A stretch of 64,000 nucleotides of DNA from JBHGYD01 sp041920415 (GCA_041920415.1 JBHGYD010000003.1:62001-126000), one strand, 5' to 3'. Positions 44,896 to 54,450 are shown, numbered from the stretch's first letter. Numbers and translations: made by a program. Notes: generated by a model not told the origin, from the sequence alone.

Positions 44896-45789
44896 TTATT
44901 TTACCGGGAAAAGATGGGCAAACTCATCGATAATATCTTTTGCCGAACGAACTAATTTCGCGCCTTGCTGAATAAGATGGTTCGTTCCATTCGCTTGTTC
45001 TACGAAAATGGAGCCAGGCACAGCAAATACATCTCTTCCTTGTTCTAATGCCAGTGCCGCTGTAATGAGCGAACCGCTTTTTTCCTTTGCTTGAATAACA
45101 ACCGTTCCAAGCGATAAGCCACTAATGATACGATTTCGCAATGGAAAATGCCATTTTTGCGGTTTTATATGTGGAGGGTGTTCAGAAACGATAAGGTGCT
45201 CGCGCATTAATCGCTCCGCTAACGTGCGATTTTGTTTCGGATATATATAATTCAATCCCCCAGCGATGACCGCAATCGTTTTTCCTCCACATTTGATAGC
45301 CATTTCGTGCGCCGCGGTATCAATTCCTAAAGCAAGACCGCTAACGATAAGCCAACCATCTTGAATGAGCGGTGGCAGTAAAACATTCAACGATTGGATT
45401 CCCTCTTTCGTCGGTTTTCTTGTTCCAACGATGCTAATCATTTTTAATGTTGAGAGCCATTCAATGTTTCCTTTTGCATACAATACCCATGGCGGCTCAA
45501 AAATATGTTTTAGAAGTAGAGGATAATGATGATCGAAAATCGTGATAATATGAATATTTTTGTCCCTATATGTTTTTATCATACTTTGAATAGCAAGGGA
45601 ATGTAAATCTTTGAAAAACAAAGAACATTGTTCACGGGAAATCGACAACATCGAAGTAAGTGCAGAATAAGGAAGGGAAAAAATCGAGGAAAGAGATGGA
45701 TCGATTTCAAATAAACGAGCAATCGTTTTCCAACCGACGCCGCGACAATGATGAAGGTGAATGAGGCGTTCTTGAACAGATGAATACAT
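44896..45789 (-). CDS. dprA: DprA, RecA loader in natural transformation
   Basis: Binds incoming single-stranded DNA and loads RecA during transformation. 297 residues with N-terminal SAM-like part (about 1-70) and the DprA Rossmann core: ISIVGTRKPTKEG, VSGLALGIDTAAHEMA, AVIAGGLNYIYPKQN, PLRNRIISGLS and EKSGSLITAALALEQGRDVFAVPG. The C-terminal winged helix of longer homologues is missing, as in B. subtilis. The ATG at 45789 follows AAAGGAAGATTGG. Its presence suggests at least part of a competence pathway. Confidence 0.95.
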   Translation of the reverse strand: MYSSVQERLIHLHHCRGVGWKTIARLFEIDPSLSSIFSLPYSALTSMLSISREQCSLFFKDLHSLAIQSMIKTYRDKNIHIITIFDHHYPLLLKHIFEPPWVLYAKGNIEWLSTLKMISIVGTRKPTKEGIQSLNVLLPPLIQDGWLIVSGLALGIDTAAHEMAIKCGGKTIAVIAGGLNYIYPKQNRTLAERLMREHLIVSEHPPHIKPQKWHFPLRNRIISGLSLGTVVIQAKEKSGSLITAALALEQGRDVFAVPGSIFVEQANGTNHLIQQGAKLVRSAKDIIDEFAHLFPVK

Positions 45790-45919
45790 CCAATCTTCCT
45801 TTCTCTATTTATTTTTTTTCAAATAAACGTCGAACAAGATCTTTTTCATATGACCGTAGGTTCGTTACGACTAAAGTCATTTTCATATCGGGTAAACGTT
45901 AATAATGAATATTTCCTAA

Positions 45920-45966
45920 GAAAATAGTCCCGCATGGACCAGAATGCGTTCCGATGCGGGACTATT
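45920..45966 (-). terminator. Terminator after sucD
   Basis: Perfect 13-bp stem AATAGTCCCGCAT (45966-45954) / ATGCGGGACTATT (45935-45923), 18-base loop, followed by TTCTTAGG on the minus strand. Begins 4 bases past the sucD stop. The remaining 45790-45919 holds no gene or clear promoter. Confidence 0.85.
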
Positions 45967-45970
45967 GTCA

Positions 45971-46873
45971 TTAATGCGTTTTACATTTTTCGTAAAGTCC
46001 TTGTTCTTTTAATACAGAAATTAATGTTTCACCGATGACAGCAGGTGTATCAGCTACTTTAATGCCGCACTCGTTCATTTTCTTAATTTTTTCAGCCGCT
46101 GTTCCTTTGCCACCGGAAATAATCGCACCAGCATGTCCCATGCGCTTGCCTGGAGGCGCTGTTTGACCGCCGATAAAGCCGACAACAGGTTTTTTCATAT
46201 TCGCTTTTACCCATTCTGCCGCTTCTTCTTCAGCAGTACCGCCGATTTCACCAATCATGATAACAGCGTATGTTTCTTCGTCTTCGTTAAACGCTTTTAA
46301 TACGTCAATAAAGTTTGTACCGTTGACAGGGTCTCCGCCGATTCCAACCGCTGTAGATTGACCGATCCCCGCTTGCGTTAATTGATGCACCGCTTCGTAT
46401 GTTAACGTACCAGAGCGGGATACGATACCGACGTGGCCTTTTTTATGAATGTAACCAGGCATGATACCGATTTTGCATTCTTCTGGTGTAATGACACCTG
46501 GGCAGTTTGGACCAATAAGACGTGTTTTCTTTCCTTCCATGTAACGTTTCACTTTGACCATGTCAAGTACTGGAATACCCTCTGTGATACAAACAACAAG
46601 ATCTAGTTCCGCGTCAACAGCTTCCATAATCGCATCAGCAGCAAATGGAGCCGCAACGTAAATGACAGAAGCATTAGCTCCTGTTGCCTTTACCGCTTCC
46701 TCCACCGTATTAAATACAGGAACCCCTTCAATTTCCATTCCGCCTTTGCCAGGTGAAGTACCGCCGACGATTTTCGTACCGTACTCGAGCATTTGTTTCG
46801 TATGAAATTGCCCTTGTTTACCTGTAATTCCTTGAACAATGACTTTTGTATCTTTGTTAATAAAAACGCTCAT
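45971..46873 (-). CDS. sucD: Succinyl-CoA synthetase (ADP-forming) alpha subunit
   Basis: TCA cycle enzyme subunit that carries the phospho-histidine. 300 residues: CoA-binding Rossmann domain with GITGKQGQFHTKQM, and ligase domain with GPNCPGVITPEECKIGIMPG and the phosphorylated H247 in GKRMGHAGAIISGG. The ATG at 46873 follows GGCGGGGAGAATA. It lies 16 bases after sucC; a strong terminator follows. Confidence 0.98.
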   Translation of the reverse strand: MSVFINKDTKVIVQGITGKQGQFHTKQMLEYGTKIVGGTSPGKGGMEIEGVPVFNTVEEAVKATGANASVIYVAAPFAADAIMEAVDAELDLVVCITEGIPVLDMVKVKRYMEGKKTRLIGPNCPGVITPEECKIGIMPGYIHKKGHVGIVSRSGTLTYEAVHQLTQAGIGQSTAVGIGGDPVNGTNFIDVLKAFNEDEETYAVIMIGEIGGTAEEEAAEWVKANMKKPVVGFIGGQTAPPGKRMGHAGAIISGGKGTAAEKIKKMNECGIKVADTPAVIGETLISVLKEQGLYEKCKTH

Positions 46874-46889
46874 TATTCTCCCCGCCTTC

Positions 46890-48050
<1,161 letters not shown>

Positions 48051-48081
48051 GTCCCATCCTCCTATGTATAAAAATAAAAAA

Positions 48082-48095
48082 TATTAGCGCTTTCA
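48082..48095 (-). promoter_or_regulatory. Candidate cre (CcpA) site at sucC
   Basis: Minus-strand TGAAAGCGCTAATA, one mismatch from the TGWAANCGNTNWCA consensus. It lies directly downstream of and touching the -10 region, where CcpA binding would block transcription. Confidence 0.65.
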
Positions 48096-48096
48096 T

Positions 48097-48124
48097 TGTA
48101 TAATGTTACTTTACACATTGTCTA
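48097..48124 (-). promoter_or_regulatory. Promoter of sucCD
   Basis: -35 TAGACA (48124-48119) and -10 TATACA (48102-48097) with a 16-base spacer, or TACAAT (48100-48095) with 18. Confidence 0.6.
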
Positions 48125-48164
48125 CCGTTTCGACATAAAATCAAAAAATCCTGCAAAAGCGTTC

Positions 48165-48190
48165 AAAAAATAAGAAACACTGCTCTTATT
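48165..48190 (-). terminator. Weak terminator after ylqH
   Basis: AATAAGA (48190-48184) / TCTTATT (48175-48169), 8-base loop, followed by TTTT. It separates ylqH from the sucC promoter. The stem is short and A/T-rich. Confidence 0.45.
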
Positions 48191-48215
48191 TCGTCTAATA
48201 TTGTTTGTTTTATCC

Positions 48216-48494
48216 TTATTTTTTCGCAAATTGTCGTTCAACGCGATACACAAACGCGAAAATTTCCGCGACGACTTGGTACAATTCTTCCGGTATCGCC
48301 TCGTTTATTTGCAGTTGGCTTAACATTTGCACAAGCGACGCATCTTCTTGAATCGGGACGAGATGCTCCTTTGCCGCGGCGATAATTTTTTCAGCCACAT
48401 AGCCTTTTCCCTTTGCCACGACAATCGGAGCATCATGTTTGTCAGGACGATATGTCAGTGCGACTGCTTGTTTCATTTCTTTTTCTCCGCTCAT
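48216..48494 (-). CDS. ylqH: YlqH, stand-alone FlhB C-terminal-domain homologue
   Basis: 92-residue soluble protein matching the end of FlhB: DAPIVVAKGKGYVAEKIIAAAKEH here against DAPIVVAKGVDYIALKIKQLAKEH (landmark DAPIVVAKG) in FlhB, then AIPEELYQVVAEIFAFVYRVER against the FlhB C-terminus. The membrane part is absent, and so is the NPTH cleavage motif: QAVALTYRPDKHDAP replaces it. ATG 48494 overlaps the ylqG stop (ATGA); ATG 48476 has the better SD. Function unknown; homologues are called YlqH in B. subtilis. Confidence 0.88.
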   Translation of the reverse strand: MSGEKEMKQAVALTYRPDKHDAPIVVAKGKGYVAEKIIAAAKEHLVPIQEDASLVQMLSQLQINEAIPEELYQVVAEIFAFVYRVERQFAKK

Positions 48495-50284
48495 ACCCGA
48501 TAATCCACTCCTGAATAAAACTCTTGTGAAAGCTGGTTTGCAGAGAAGCGAATTGGCGGATCATTGCTTTTATATTCTTTTTCCGGATGAATCACTTTCA
48601 CGTTCGATAATATATAGCGCTGCTTTTCTAGACTTGCTTTTAACATCGGCTGCATCGCGGCAACGGCTTTTGCTAAGCCTGGCGTTTCGTTTATAATTGA
48701 GATGTTGACGACACGGTTTTGAATGTGAACGTCAATTACTGTTTCTTTTAACAGCTGTAAATCTAAATAAAAGAGAATACGACAGTAATTCGGATCGATG
48801 CTCCCGCTTTTTTGCTTTTTCCCTTGCCATTGAATGGTTACATCTGTGATGTGGTTGCCGAATCGAAACGGAATTTGCATGAAAATTTGCTGAATGGGTC
48901 CCTGCTCTTGAGCAAGCAACTGCTGCCCGGTAATGCGATGAACAAGCGATTCAATCGTTTCTTTGAGCGCTGGTTGAGACAGTTCCTCGAGCGCATGTAA
49001 AAGCAACGGTTTTAATTCATTAAATTGAGTTTCTTGCATTGTTTTTGTTTTCATGGCGTTTTGCACATTGGCTTCGTATTGCAAACCAAGCGATTGGACG
49101 ATTTGTTTGAGCATCTTGGCGATTTTGTCTGTTGAATCCCACAGTAAAGCTGCGTCGTCGATGCGAGCAGTGAAAATAGCTTCTAGCAAATTCCGCTCAT
49201 TCGCTGATAAATGCGAAACATTCGACAAATTTCCCTTGATGTAAGCATCGTAAAGATTGTCGAGTTGCTCTACTATTTGTCCTTCATCAATTGATTCCCC
49301 GTTTTTTAATAACGATAAAAGCGAGCGTAACTGTTCGGCGGTTTCTTCGTTTTCTTCGAGGCTTACAGCATGATGCAGACGAAAAAGTGCATCAGCAAAT
49401 TTCCCTTTTACCTCTTCTCCCGATAAACGATGATTCGGCTCGAGAGCGAAAAGCTGTGAGTCCGTTTCTTGGTCTTTCGAAAGCTGTTTTGCCATCTTCT
49501 CCCATATTTCTGTTTCTGTCGTCTGTGCTGGTAAAACGTTCAGCTTTTGCAGAAGCGAAAAAGCGGGCTTCTCACCCATTGCTTGCGAATCGTCATTCAG
49601 CCAGGTTTCGAGCAATGAAAGAACGATTTGTTTTGCTTCTGTCTCACCGCCTGTTAATTTAGTTAAATGCTGAAGCAGCTTATTACTTGCTGGAGTTTGT
49701 TCAGGCAGTGACATTAAAGCTCCTTTCAAATTGGCTAATTGTTGAGAAAAGGGAAGCGGATTTTGCAGAGCTTTCATCGCTTCGAACGTAGCGCGCGTAA
49801 ACGGAAGACGATGGACGTACATTAATTTAATCGCTTGCAAACCGACGTCGGTTTGTTCGGACATCGAAAGCCACTCCGTCGCTTGAAGAAGTTGGTCTTT
49901 AATAATAGGGAGTTGTTCTTTCAACAAAAAGCGCAGAAGCTTGTCGGCATTGCGTGAAAGTCCCCATTTTTGAATTAATTGCTGCGCAGCATGCTCGTCG
50001 TTTATTTTGCCGTTTGCTGCGTTCGTGCTTAACTCATCCAACACTTTTAACATTAACATCTCGTTCGAAGCCAATACTTGAAACCAATATCGTTCATTTA
50101 CTGTTATGGGAACTTGCAGTTCAGCGACAAATTTCTGACCACCAATTTGCACTAATGCGGTATTGTTCGGATATATTTTTTCGATTTTTCCATATACAAC
50201 TTGATCAGGCTGTAACGCAATATCTTTTGCTACCTGCAATACTTCGCGAGACAATAGTGAATCGATGTTTTGAATCGATATCAT
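48491..50284 (-). CDS. ylqG: YlqG, FliK-like large protein of unknown function
   Basis: 597 residues, soluble, no signal peptide. N-terminal part (about 25-85) looks like a small beta domain (VVYGKIEKIYPNNTALVQIGG); the long middle is helical and Leu/Gln-rich; the C-terminal part (about 490-560) resembles the FliK Flg_hook fold: RILFYLDLQLLKETVIDV, NRVVNISIINETPGLAKAV, then SLEKQRYILSNVKV. That similarity is my own pattern match. The gene overlaps ylqH by 4 bases and follows rnhB by 7. ATG 50284 has GGGG at 10 bases. Confidence 0.85.
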   Translation of the reverse strand: MISIQNIDSLLSREVLQVAKDIALQPDQVVYGKIEKIYPNNTALVQIGGQKFVAELQVPITVNERYWFQVLASNEMLMLKVLDELSTNAANGKINDEHAAQQLIQKWGLSRNADKLLRFLLKEQLPIIKDQLLQATEWLSMSEQTDVGLQAIKLMYVHRLPFTRATFEAMKALQNPLPFSQQLANLKGALMSLPEQTPASNKLLQHLTKLTGGETEAKQIVLSLLETWLNDDSQAMGEKPAFSLLQKLNVLPAQTTETEIWEKMAKQLSKDQETDSQLFALEPNHRLSGEEVKGKFADALFRLHHAVSLEENEETAEQLRSLLSLLKNGESIDEGQIVEQLDNLYDAYIKGNLSNVSHLSANERNLLEAIFTARIDDAALLWDSTDKIAKMLKQIVQSLGLQYEANVQNAMKTKTMQETQFNELKPLLLHALEELSQPALKETIESLVHRITGQQLLAQEQGPIQQIFMQIPFRFGNHITDVTIQWQGKKQKSGSIDPNYCRILFYLDLQLLKETVIDVHIQNRVVNISIINETPGLAKAVAAMQPMLKASLEKQRYILSNVKVIHPEKEYKSNDPPIRFSANQLSQEFYSGVDYRV

Positions 50285-50291
50285 GTCCTTT

Positions 50292-51071
50292 TTACCCCTT
50301 CTGCGACTCTAGCGCTTCACGCACAGGCGCAAATGATTTTCGGTGTTCCGGAGTGACGCCGTATCGCTGAATCGCCTCTAAATGCTGCTCCGTTCCATAT
50401 CCCATATGCTTTTCAAATCCGTATTGTGGATATTTCTTTCCTAGTTCTTTCATTAACCGATCGCGCGTTACTTTCGCGACAATGGAGCTCGCAGCAATCG
50501 AGATGCTGTTGGCGTCTCCTTTAATAATGCTGCGTTGTGGTATCATTAATGGTAGTTCCATCGCATCAATCAACAAATAGTCTGGCTTTGGCTCAAGCTG
50601 CTGCACGGCTTGGAGCATCGCTTTTTTCGTCGCTTGATATATATTTAATTCGTCAATTTCTTTCGCAGAAACAAAGCCAATCCCGATTGAAATGGCACAC
50701 GCTTGAATTTGGTCAAACAACATCTCACGTTTCGCTTCTGATAATTTTTTCGAGTCGTTTAATCCAGGCAAATAAATGCCTTTTGGTAAAATCACAGCTG
50801 CAGCAACAACCGGACCGGCTAAAGGACCACGTCCCACCTCATCGACACCGGCAATATAATGAACGCCACTGTCGTATAATTGTTGCTCATGACGTGACAT
50901 TTCCTCCCATTTTCTTCTCGCTTGTTCTTCACTTTCTCTTTGCTTATACCAACGAGTGATCAGTTTTTGTACGCTTTTTCGCTCATCTTGGCAAATTTCT
51001 TGAAACAGTGGGTCATGTTCGCCTTTCACTGTCTGTAATAACGATTCAATTTCTTTTACCGTGCGCTTCAT
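50292..51071 (-). CDS. rnhB: Ribonuclease HII
   Basis: Removes RNA from RNA-DNA hybrids and single ribonucleotides from DNA. 259 residues with an N-terminal extension (about 1-70, as in Bacillus) and the catalytic DEDD set: D77 and E78 in AGVDEVGRGPLAGPVV, D170 area (DYLLIDAMELPL), and later Asp. The ATG at 51071 has AAAGGA at 12 bases. It follows the rbgA terminator and precedes ylqG by 7 bases. Confidence 0.96.
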   Translation of the reverse strand: MKRTVKEIESLLQTVKGEHDPLFQEICQDERKSVQKLITRWYKQRESEEQARRKWEEMSRHEQQLYDSGVHYIAGVDEVGRGPLAGPVVAAAVILPKGIYLPGLNDSKKLSEAKREMLFDQIQACAISIGIGFVSAKEIDELNIYQATKKAMLQAVQQLEPKPDYLLIDAMELPLMIPQRSIIKGDANSISIAASSIVAKVTRDRLMKELGKKYPQYGFEKHMGYGTEQHLEAIQRYGVTPEHRKSFAPVREALESQKG

Positions 51072-51119
51072 CTATGTCATCGTTCCTTTCTTCACCTATT
51101 GTTTATATCGGCACTTGTC

Positions 51120-51155
51120 AAAAAAAATAAAGCCCGTTCATAAATCGGGCTTTAT
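51120..51155 (-). terminator. Terminator overlapping the rbgA stop
   Basis: Stem ATAAAGCCCG (51155-51146) / CGGGCTTTAT (51136-51127), 9-base loop, then seven T on the minus strand. The stem contains the rbgA stop codon. Confidence 0.9.
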
Positions 51156-51997
51156 GGCTTCTCAAAACTAAGCCTTCCTAGTTTTTCGGTGCGAATTTCT
51201 CTGAGCACAAGTTCAGCGACTTTATCGTAATCGACGACACCGCCACCCATGAGGCAACCTCGGCGTTTGCCGATTGCATCAAACAGCTGAACAATGTCTT
51301 CCGGAATTTCGTCAAGCGAATACCGTTCTTTTAAACGTTCGGGATAATATTGTTTTAGAAAATTCAACGCATAAACGGCAACGTCTTGCAAATTTAAAAT
51401 CGTATCTTTAATGGCGCCCGTCGTTGCCAACTTGAGCCCTACTTCTTCGTCTTCGAATTTCGGCCACAATATTCCTGGCGTATCTAAAAGTTCCATTTCT
51501 TTTCCGACTTTAATCCATTGCTGCGCCTTTGTAACACCAGGTTTGTCTCCTGTTTTGGCAATATGTTTACCAGCAAGACGGTTAATTAATGTTGATTTTC
51601 CGACATTTGGAATACCAACAATAAGAGCGCGCATCGGGCGAGGATTTTTAATTCCTTTCGCTGCCATTTTCGCAAATTTGTCTTTTAACATGTCTTTCGC
51701 AGCAATGGTAATTTGTTTTACACCCGTTCCTGTCTGTGAATCAATGGCTAGAGCAAGCAAATGTTGGTTTTGAAAAAACGAAATCCATTGTTTTGTAATT
51801 TCTTCATCAGCCATATCCGCTTTATTTAGCAGGACAATGCGCGGTTTGCTCGCAAGAATTTCATCAATCATTGGATTTCTTGAAGATAATGGAATGCGCG
51901 CGTCCAAAAGTTCAAAAACGATATCGATGAGCTTCAATTTTTCCTGCACTTCACGTTTTGCTTTGGCCATATGGCCTGGAAACCATTGAATTGTCAT
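51152..51997 (-). CDS. rbgA: RbgA (YlqF), ribosome biogenesis GTPase
   Basis: Circularly permuted GTPase needed for late 50S assembly. 281 residues; order G4-G5-G1-G2-G3: LLNKADMAD (G4), then G1 IVGIPNVGKSTLINRL, then DTPGILWPKF (G3). The ATG at 51997 is 8 bases after AGG of AGGTGG; GTG 52006 is inside that site. Ends RTEKLGRLSFEKP like B. subtilis. 27 bases after lepB. Confidence 0.97.
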   Translation of the reverse strand: MTIQWFPGHMAKAKREVQEKLKLIDIVFELLDARIPLSSRNPMIDEILASKPRIVLLNKADMADEEITKQWISFFQNQHLLALAIDSQTGTGVKQITIAAKDMLKDKFAKMAAKGIKNPRPMRALIVGIPNVGKSTLINRLAGKHIAKTGDKPGVTKAQQWIKVGKEMELLDTPGILWPKFEDEEVGLKLATTGAIKDTILNLQDVAVYALNFLKQYYPERLKERYSLDEIPEDIVQLFDAIGKRRGCLMGGGVVDYDKVAELVLREIRTEKLGRLSFEKP

Positions 51998-52024
51998 GAC
52001 TGCCACCTACATTCGTGAACGTGT

Positions 52025-52576
52025 TTATTTAATAATGCGTGCATCAGAAAGTGGCCAGTAAACAATATTCGCTTTACCGACTACTTTCTCCATTGGAATA
52101 AATCCGATATGACGGCTATCTTTACTAAATCGGCGATTATCTCCCATCACAAAAAGATAACCTTTAGGCACGGTCTTTTTCCCGGTTATTTCTTCTAATG
52201 TAAAAGGTTCTGTTAATGGACCGTCAATAAGCTGTTTTTTGTATTGATCTAAATATGGCTCTTTATAAGCTTTCCCGTTAATGTATAAAGTATCATTTTT
52301 ATATTCAATATGATCGCCAGGTAAACCAATGACCCGCTTAATATAATCTTTCCCTTCTTCTGCATGAAACACAATAATGTCAAAACGTTTCGGAGTACCG
52401 ATTTTATAAGAAAGTTTGTTGACAATCATCCGATCATGGTCATGGAGGGTGGGCATCATCGATAACCCATCAACAATAATCGGAGCAAAAATAAAATAGC
52501 GAATGCCGCCAGCTAATAAAACAGCAATCATAACAGCTTTTAACCATTCCCACGTTTCGCTTTTTTTCTTTGTCAT
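52025..52576 (-). CDS. lepB: Type I signal peptidase
   Basis: Cuts signal peptides of secreted proteins at the outer membrane face. 183 residues: cytoplasmic start MTKKKSETWEW, one membrane helix (about 12-32), catalytic S39 in VDGLSMMPTL and K80 in DYIKRVIGLPGD, and MGDNRRFSKDSRHIGF near the end. The ATG at 52576 follows AGGTGGGAGAAGA. Upstream in-frame start at 52789 runs back through rplS and is not real. Located after the rplS terminator. Confidence 0.96.
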   Translation of the reverse strand: MTKKKSETWEWLKAVMIAVLLAGGIRYFIFAPIIVDGLSMMPTLHDHDRMIVNKLSYKIGTPKRFDIIVFHAEEGKDYIKRVIGLPGDHIEYKNDTLYINGKAYKEPYLDQYKKQLIDGPLTEPFTLEEITGKKTVPKGYLFVMGDNRRFSKDSRHIGFIPMEKVVGKANIVYWPLSDARIIK

Positions 52577-52602
52577 TCTTCTCCCACCTAATATTTTAAT
52601 TA

Positions 52603-52632
52603 GAAAAAAGGAGCTTGAACACCAAGCCCCTT
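52603..52632 (-). terminator. Terminator after rplS
   Basis: Stem AAGGGGCTTG (52632-52623) / CAAGCTCCTT (52617-52608) with one G-U pair and a 5-base loop, followed by TTTT on the minus strand. Confidence 0.85.
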
Positions 52633-52700
52633 GTTTCAACTTATTACACTTTTTTCCCTTCCATTCGTAATCATTCAATGAATCGAATGGAGCTAATGAA

Positions 52701-53045
52701 TTAACGAATTTCTTTAATACGTGCAGCTTTACCGCGAAGTTGACGCAAGTAGTAAAGTTTTGCACGACGAACTTTACCGCGGCGAACAACTTCTAGCTTC
52801 GCAATTTTTGGCGTATGCACTGGGAATGTGCGCTCTACACCTACACCGTAAGAAACTTTACGAACAGTAAATGTTTCGCTAATTCCAGCGCCACGACGCT
52901 TAATAACGACGCCTTCGAATACCTGAATACGCTCACGGTTTCCTTCAACGACTTTTACGTGAACACGCACTGTGTCGCCAGGACGAAATTCAGGTAAGTC
53001 TGTTCGCAATTGTTCTTTTGTGATTTCTTGAATTAATTGATGCAT
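52701..53045 (-). CDS. rplS: 50S ribosomal protein L19
   Basis: Ribosomal protein at the 30S-50S interface. 114 residues, very similar to B. subtilis L19: MHQLIQEITKEQLRTDLPEF start, GDTVRVHVKVVEGNRERIQ and RAKLYYLRQLRGKAARIKE end. ATG 53045 follows GGAAGGAGTTGAATACG; the ATG-like codon at 53108 adds 21 residues encoded by the leader and is rejected. It has its own promoter and leader (53046-53178) and a terminator. Confidence 0.98.
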   Translation of the reverse strand: MHQLIQEITKEQLRTDLPEFRPGDTVRVHVKVVEGNRERIQVFEGVVIKRRGAGISETFTVRKVSYGVGVERTFPVHTPKIAKLEVVRRGKVRRAKLYYLRQLRGKAARIKEIR

Positions 53046-53146
53046 CGTATTCAACTCCTTCCAACAGATGCTCATAGCAATGCTTTCTTCATCATTGCAG
53101 CGGAACACCGTTTTAACGACTTAAGCACACGACCTAAGTCACAAAG
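53046..53146 (-). promoter_or_regulatory. Structured leader of rplS, probable L19 leader
   Basis: The 5' UTR holds GACTTA/TAAGTC (6 bp) and GCAATG/CATTGC stems between the promoter and the ribosome site. An L19 leader RNA motif is known ahead of rplS in Firmicutes; size and place match, the fine match is from memory and not verified. Confidence 0.5.
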
Positions 53147-53178
53147 ATTATACTAGCATAAAGGTGTATTGTATGCAA
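53147..53178 (-). promoter_or_regulatory. Promoter of rplS
   Basis: -35 TTGCAT (53178-53173) with -10 TAGTAT (53155-53150) at 17 bases, or the better hexamer TATAAT (53152-53147) at 20. Starts 3 bases past the trmD stop. Confidence 0.6.
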
Positions 53179-53181
53179 TAG

Positions 53182-53916
53182 TTACCGTTCGTTTTTTTGA
53201 AATTCCTCAAGCCATTTTTTCTGTTGTTCTGTTAATTCGTATTGCTCAAGGAGATCAGGGCGGCGCAAAAACGTTCGACGTAATGACTCTTTTTGGCGCC
53301 ATTCTTCAATCAATCGGTGATTGCCGGATAAGAGAATATCAGGCACTTTTAAACCGCGAAAATCCGCTGGTCTCGTATAGTGTGGATGCTCTAACAAGCC
53401 AGAACTGTATGAATCGTATAATGGAGAAGCTTCATTACCAAGAACGCCCGGTAGTAAGCGAACAACGCTATCGACAATGACCATCGCTCCTAATTCTCCG
53501 CCTGTCAACACATAATCACCAATCGAAATTTCATCGGTGACTAAATGCTCGCGAATGCGTTCATCATATCCTTCGTAATGTCCGCAAATAAGAATTAAAT
53601 GGTTTTCTTTGGCCAGCTCCTCCGCTTTTTTTTGCGTGTAGCGCTCACCTTGCGGACAAAGTAAAATAATCCGCGCTCGATCGGAATGTTTTGTTAAATG
53701 GGCAACCGCATCAAAAATCGGCTGCGGCTTTAATACCATTCCTGCCCCGCCGCCGTATGGATAATCATCGACCGTTTGATGTTTGTTATCGGCAAAATCA
53801 CGAAAATTAACGACATTAAGCGAGACCGCTTGTTTTTCTTGTGCTTTTTTTAAAATCGATTCGTTAAACACTCCTGTAAACATATTCGGAAATAACGTTA
53901 ATATATCAATTTTCAT
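53182..53916 (-). CDS. trmD: tRNA (guanine37-N1) methyltransferase
   Basis: Makes m1G37 next to the anticodon, preventing frameshifts; SPOUT family with a trefoil knot. 244 residues with LTLFPNMFTGVFNESIL, PYGGGAGMVLKPQPIF, CGHYEGYDERIREH and GDYVLTGGELGAMVI. The ATG at 53916 overlaps the rimM stop (TAATG). In the order rpsP-khpA-ylqD-rimM-trmD-rplS. Confidence 0.98.
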   Translation of the reverse strand: MKIDILTLFPNMFTGVFNESILKKAQEKQAVSLNVVNFRDFADNKHQTVDDYPYGGGAGMVLKPQPIFDAVAHLTKHSDRARIILLCPQGERYTQKKAEELAKENHLILICGHYEGYDERIREHLVTDEISIGDYVLTGGELGAMVIVDSVVRLLPGVLGNEASPLYDSYSSGLLEHPHYTRPADFRGLKVPDILLSGNHRLIEEWRQKESLRRTFLRRPDLLEQYELTEQQKKWLEEFQKNER

Positions 53917-54434
53917 TATTCAAGCAGCCCTTCCATTGGACGAATCGTGATTGTTTTTTCTTTTACGTTTACATCGATCACCACATCAGCAATATACGGG
54001 ATTAATATTTCTTTTCCACCTTTTCCTTTAACGACCCAAACATCGTTCGCTCCTGGTGTTAATATTTCTTTTACGGTACCAATCGCTTCTCCATTTTCGG
54101 TAACAACCGTACAGCCAATAATTTCGTGAAAATAATACTCTCCTTCTTCTAACTCGCCAAGCTGACTTTCCGGCACTTTGAGAAGCGCTCCTTTAAATTT
54201 TTCGACGAGGTTAATATTGTCGTAGCCTTCAAACGAAAGTAAGTCAAAGGACTTATGAACACGATGACTTTTTACTTTCACTTCGATTGGTTCTAATGCG
54301 TTGTCCATAAAAATGTAAAGCGTATTTCCTATTTTGTATCGTTCATCAGCAAAATCAGTGCGCGAGATAACACGAACTTCACCTTTAATTCCATGTGTAT
54401 TAACAATTTTCCCAACGTTAAACCATTTTTCCAC
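53916..54434 (-). CDS. rimM: RimM, 16S rRNA processing/30S maturation factor
   Basis: Binds S19 and helps 30S head assembly. 172 residues: N-terminal RimM domain FNVGKIVNTHGIKGEVRV and C-terminal PRC-barrel with GTVKEILTPGANDVWVVKG and LIPYIADVV. Start is GTG at 54434, 7 bases after GGGGTG. It is coupled to trmD by a one-base overlap. Confidence 0.96.
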   Translation of the reverse strand: MEKWFNVGKIVNTHGIKGEVRVISRTDFADERYKIGNTLYIFMDNALEPIEVKVKSHRVHKSFDLLSFEGYDNINLVEKFKGALLKVPESQLGELEEGEYYFHEIIGCTVVTENGEAIGTVKEILTPGANDVWVVKGKGGKEILIPYIADVVIDVNVKEKTITIRPMEGLLE

Positions 54435-54450
54435 CGCTATTCACCCCTTC

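Noticed and set aside
49954..50370. 138-codon plus-strand open frame
   Set aside because: Antisense to ylqG and rnhB, no ribosome site, no family.
52577..52789. 71-codon N-terminal extension of the signal peptidase
   Set aside because: It runs antisense-free but in the wrong frame through rplS and its terminator; the ATG at 52576 has an ideal ribosome site and gives the family length.
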